Assembly (NCBI RefSeq): GCF_003710905.1
Contig: NZ_RHHV01000005.1
Location: 124,001-188,000 of the forward strand
From: Brevibacillus parabrevis
GTDB taxonomy: Bacteria > Bacillota > Bacilli > Brevibacillales > Brevibacillaceae
Reading direction: 5' to 3'
DNA: 64,000 nt
The notes beneath the pieces are model-generated. The model was not told where the DNA came from. It did not search any database and worked only from the letters and a program-made list of their open reading frames with translations. A program made the translations under genes and the position numbers. Positions 62,164 through 64,000 of this stretch are shown piece after piece. How positions within the stretch are numbered: position 1 is the first letter of the stretch; every line of letters begins with the position of its first letter.

Positions 62164-62640
62164 ATGAGAAAAATTATTTTAGTTTTTCTGATTATTATTG
62201 CTGTTGTCTTAGGATTGCTTGCTAGAGATTTGTATAACTATAATTCTGCTACTGAAGCATTAAAAAAGATAAAAGTTGAGTATGAGGAAGATGGAACTAC
62301 GATTAATGAAAGGGATAAAATAAGCATAAATTTAAAAATATCAGGAGTACCTCAAACAGGAGAGACCAAAATAATTATTCATGCAGACAATAGGTACTTA
62401 GAATTAGCTCCAGAGAGTTTCAAGCAAGCCGAAGGAGTCAGTTTTGAAGGGATGAAAGGAGGATATGAAGAGTCTGTATTTTCAGTTAGTCATGATGTGG
62501 AAATTCGATTGACATACTGGAAGAAAGGAAATAACTCTGCTCCACTCACCTCAGTTTATTCTTCCTTTGTGACAGAAGTGGATAACTACATTCTGAGCGA
62601 TACAATTCTTTTTAGTGATATGTATCCATTTTCCTATTAA
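62164..62640 (+). CDS. AT-rich hypothetical membrane-anchored protein
   Basis: 158 residues. N-terminal helix (IILVFLIIIAVVLGLLA), then an extracytoplasmic domain of about 125 residues, probably beta-rich (ISINLKISGVPQTGE, IIIHADNRYLELAPESF). GC content is strikingly lower than in the neighbouring genes. No family recognised. Convergent with the next secreted protein, sharing a strong terminator. Confidence 0.7.
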   Translation: MRKIILVFLIIIAVVLGLLARDLYNYNSATEALKKIKVEYEEDGTTINERDKISINLKISGVPQTGETKIIIHADNRYLELAPESFKQAEGVSFEGMKGGYEESVFSVSHDVEIRLTYWKKGNNSAPLTSVYSSFVTEVDNYILSDTILFSDMYPFSY

Positions 62641-62676
62641 AAAAGTTACATAACTTAAATAAAAGAAGCTAAAAGC

Positions 62677-62716
62677 AAAAATAGCGGTTAGGTTATATAG
62701 CCTAACCGCTATTTTT
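62677..62716. terminator. Bidirectional terminator of the AT-rich gene pair
   Basis: AAAAATAGCGGTTAGG (62677-62692) pairs perfectly with CCTAACCGCTATTTTT (62701-62716). Confidence 0.93.
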
Positions 62717-62728
62717 GTGCAAATAAGA

Positions 62729-63919
62729 TTATTTAATTATTTTAATCGTGTAGTAATCACTATGCGTTATTTCTGTATAATAATTGAGTAGTAGAGAATA
62801 GGAGTTGTATTTTGATCTGTATTTAAAATAACCATTAAAATTAACTTTTTTGCTTCCAGTGCTTATTGAAGAGGGCGTATCCATAAAATATTTTACAACA
62901 AAACCTGGAGCGGATTTAGGATTAACATCAAATTTTCTTTCATCTAGGTAACCAGAAGGGGAATAGGCTGAATTCCATGTTAATTTGTAGAGTAAGTTAT
63001 CTGTACCTGATCCTGTTATTGTAACATCGTGAGCTCTCACAGTAATAAATTGTGTACCCACGTATTGTCCTAAGTACATTGGGATTTGGAACTCTGTTGT
63101 TGAATTGCTAATTGGCTCTACAGTGTTAAATACAAGAGGCGCATTAGTGTATACTCTTGTTCTGAAATCAACAATATCATGGTATCCAGTGTAATCAATC
63201 CCTTCTTTTTTTAATTTTGTTTCAATGTCCTTAATTTTTGTACCCCATCTAAATGCGTAATTATTACCAGCGTCTATATGTGTTGTCTCAGGCCCTTGAA
63301 TTAAGTATCTATAGCCTTCTCCAGACCCACCTTGTAAATCGCTATAATAGGAGTCTTCTTCACTAAAAGATTTTAGAGCATTATTAGATAAGCTAAGTAC
63401 AATAGGTTTTCTTTCTGTTTCAATTCTATATTTTTTTATCTCAGAAGAATTTCCATCAAATATAAAAGTATTTGCATTTATTGGTTCTTCATTGTTTTCC
63501 AAGTATTCATAGATGTTAATGGTTGATTTATAGTCATTGTCTGATACTTTTTCTACTATTGCTTCAAATTGAATCAAGTCATTATTAGAATCTTTTCCAA
63601 TAAAATAGTAAGCTTGATCTTCAGACAATACTTTATCTAATTCTCCTATTAAATTGTAGGAAATCCCTTGTTCTAAATTCTTAATCTTGGCTGAAAACAA
63701 TTTTTCATTCACGTTAAACATTCCTTTTACATCTACACCGTGTTTTTCAGTTGTTATTTCTTCCCCTGTTGCTTCATTGTACTCCGTTTCTGAAGTGATT
63801 GACTCAAGGTGACCTACTGTCCTTATATTGAAATTTTTTTCTGCTGCCATACCACTAGGTGTAACCACTAAGGAAGATACAAGAGCAAAAGCTATAACTA
63901 AACTACTTATTTTTTTCAT
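62729..63919 (-). CDS. AT-rich hypothetical secreted protein
   Basis: 396 residues; ATG behind AAAGGAGG. Signal peptide (about 1-25, cleaved after GMAA). No membrane segment afterwards; rich in Tyr, Asn, Ser and beta-prone stretches (GTQFITVRAHDVTITGSG, YFKYRSKYNSYSLLLNYY). The Shine-Dalgarno lies in the loop of a CTTATTA/TAATAAG hairpin (63921-63943). GC content far below the rest of the window. No family recognised; probably horizontally acquired. Confidence 0.72.
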   Translation of the reverse strand: MKKISSLVIAFALVSSLVVTPSGMAAEKNFNIRTVGHLESITSETEYNEATGEEITTEKHGVDVKGMFNVNEKLFSAKIKNLEQGISYNLIGELDKVLSEDQAYYFIGKDSNNDLIQFEAIVEKVSDNDYKSTINIYEYLENNEEPINANTFIFDGNSSEIKKYRIETERKPIVLSLSNNALKSFSEEDSYYSDLQGGSGEGYRYLIQGPETTHIDAGNNYAFRWGTKIKDIETKLKKEGIDYTGYHDIVDFRTRVYTNAPLVFNTVEPISNSTTEFQIPMYLGQYVGTQFITVRAHDVTITGSGTDNLLYKLTWNSAYSPSGYLDERKFDVNPKSAPGFVVKYFMDTPSSISTGSKKVNFNGYFKYRSKYNSYSLLLNYYTEITHSDYYTIKIIK

Positions 63920-64000
63920 ACTTATTACCTCCTTTATAATAAGTGAAATATTACCATTAATTATTTTTGTTGTAAAATATTGTTTAGGAGTTCATTTCCA

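Noticed and set aside
1..64000. tRNA, rRNA, intact insertion sequences or prophage
   Set aside because: No cloverleaf, rRNA-like stretch, transposase or phage structural gene was recognised anywhere in the window.

Overview
The window looks like chromosome of a spore-forming Gram-positive of the Paenibacillaceae, most likely Brevibacillus. This rests on strong AGGAGG-type ribosome binding sites, many GTG/TTG starts, a fairly GC-rich coding style, Bacillus-type families (GlnKL, KhtTU, UPF0316, YerD-like glutamate synthase) and an anaerobic-type cobalamin pathway of the Bacillus megaterium kind (CbiX, CbiH60, CbiET). The genus is an inference. No rRNA, tRNA, CRISPR array, intact insertion sequence or prophage was seen.

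Layout. 1-4.9 kb: end of a thioredoxin-reductase-like gene, an MFS exporter with its PadR regulator, a DUF3817 protein, a 65-residue unknown, an ADP-ribosylglycohydrolase and a UPF0316 protein. 5-10.4 kb: a glutamine-type ABC transporter (glnQHMP) followed by a GlnK/GlnL-like two-component system. 10.4-12.8 kb: an AT-richer two-gene cassette, a dGTPase plus a stand-alone CCA/poly(A)-type nucleotidyltransferase, which resembles a nucleotide-depletion defence module and is the best candidate here for an undescribed system. 12.9-16.4 kb (minus strand): nosD-nosL-nosY-nosF without nosZ. 16.7-23 kb: a small acidic protein, a peroxiredoxin with a Fur-family-like operator, a membrane-anchored glutamate-synthase-like protein, a secreted stalk-domain protein and a 699-residue protein with a TerD-like C terminus.

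23.2-43.1 kb: one long plus-strand cobalamin supercluster of nineteen genes behind a cobalamin riboswitch with its terminator: btuR, cobD, cobU, cobS, cobC, cbiB, cbiH60, cbiX, cbiJ, cbiC, cbiD, cbiET, cbiL, cbiF, cbiG, cbiA, cbiP, cobT, cobA, then sirC (twenty with sirC). It covers essentially the route from uroporphyrinogen III to adenosylcobalamin; synthesis of dimethylbenzimidazole and of threonine phosphate is not encoded here. A second, undescribed-looking folded element lies between the riboswitch terminator and btuR.

43.1-48.1 kb: small unknowns, a membrane protein paired with a ResA-like thioredoxin, the K+/H+ antiporter khtT-khtU and an acidic stalk-domain protein. 48.2-54.1 kb: an OmpR-type response regulator, a histidine kinase and a sigma-54 activator in one overlapping operon, followed by a clear -24/-12 promoter with palindromic upstream sites in front of an LD-carboxypeptidase and an M20 amidohydrolase. 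54.2-62 kb: Dps, an ECF sigma factor (probable CTG start) with a membrane partner, pantothenate kinase, a DUF523 protein, a BCCT transporter, a LysR regulator and a divergent purine-type permease. 62.1-64 kb: a strikingly AT-rich island with two secreted or membrane-anchored unknowns, probably acquired.
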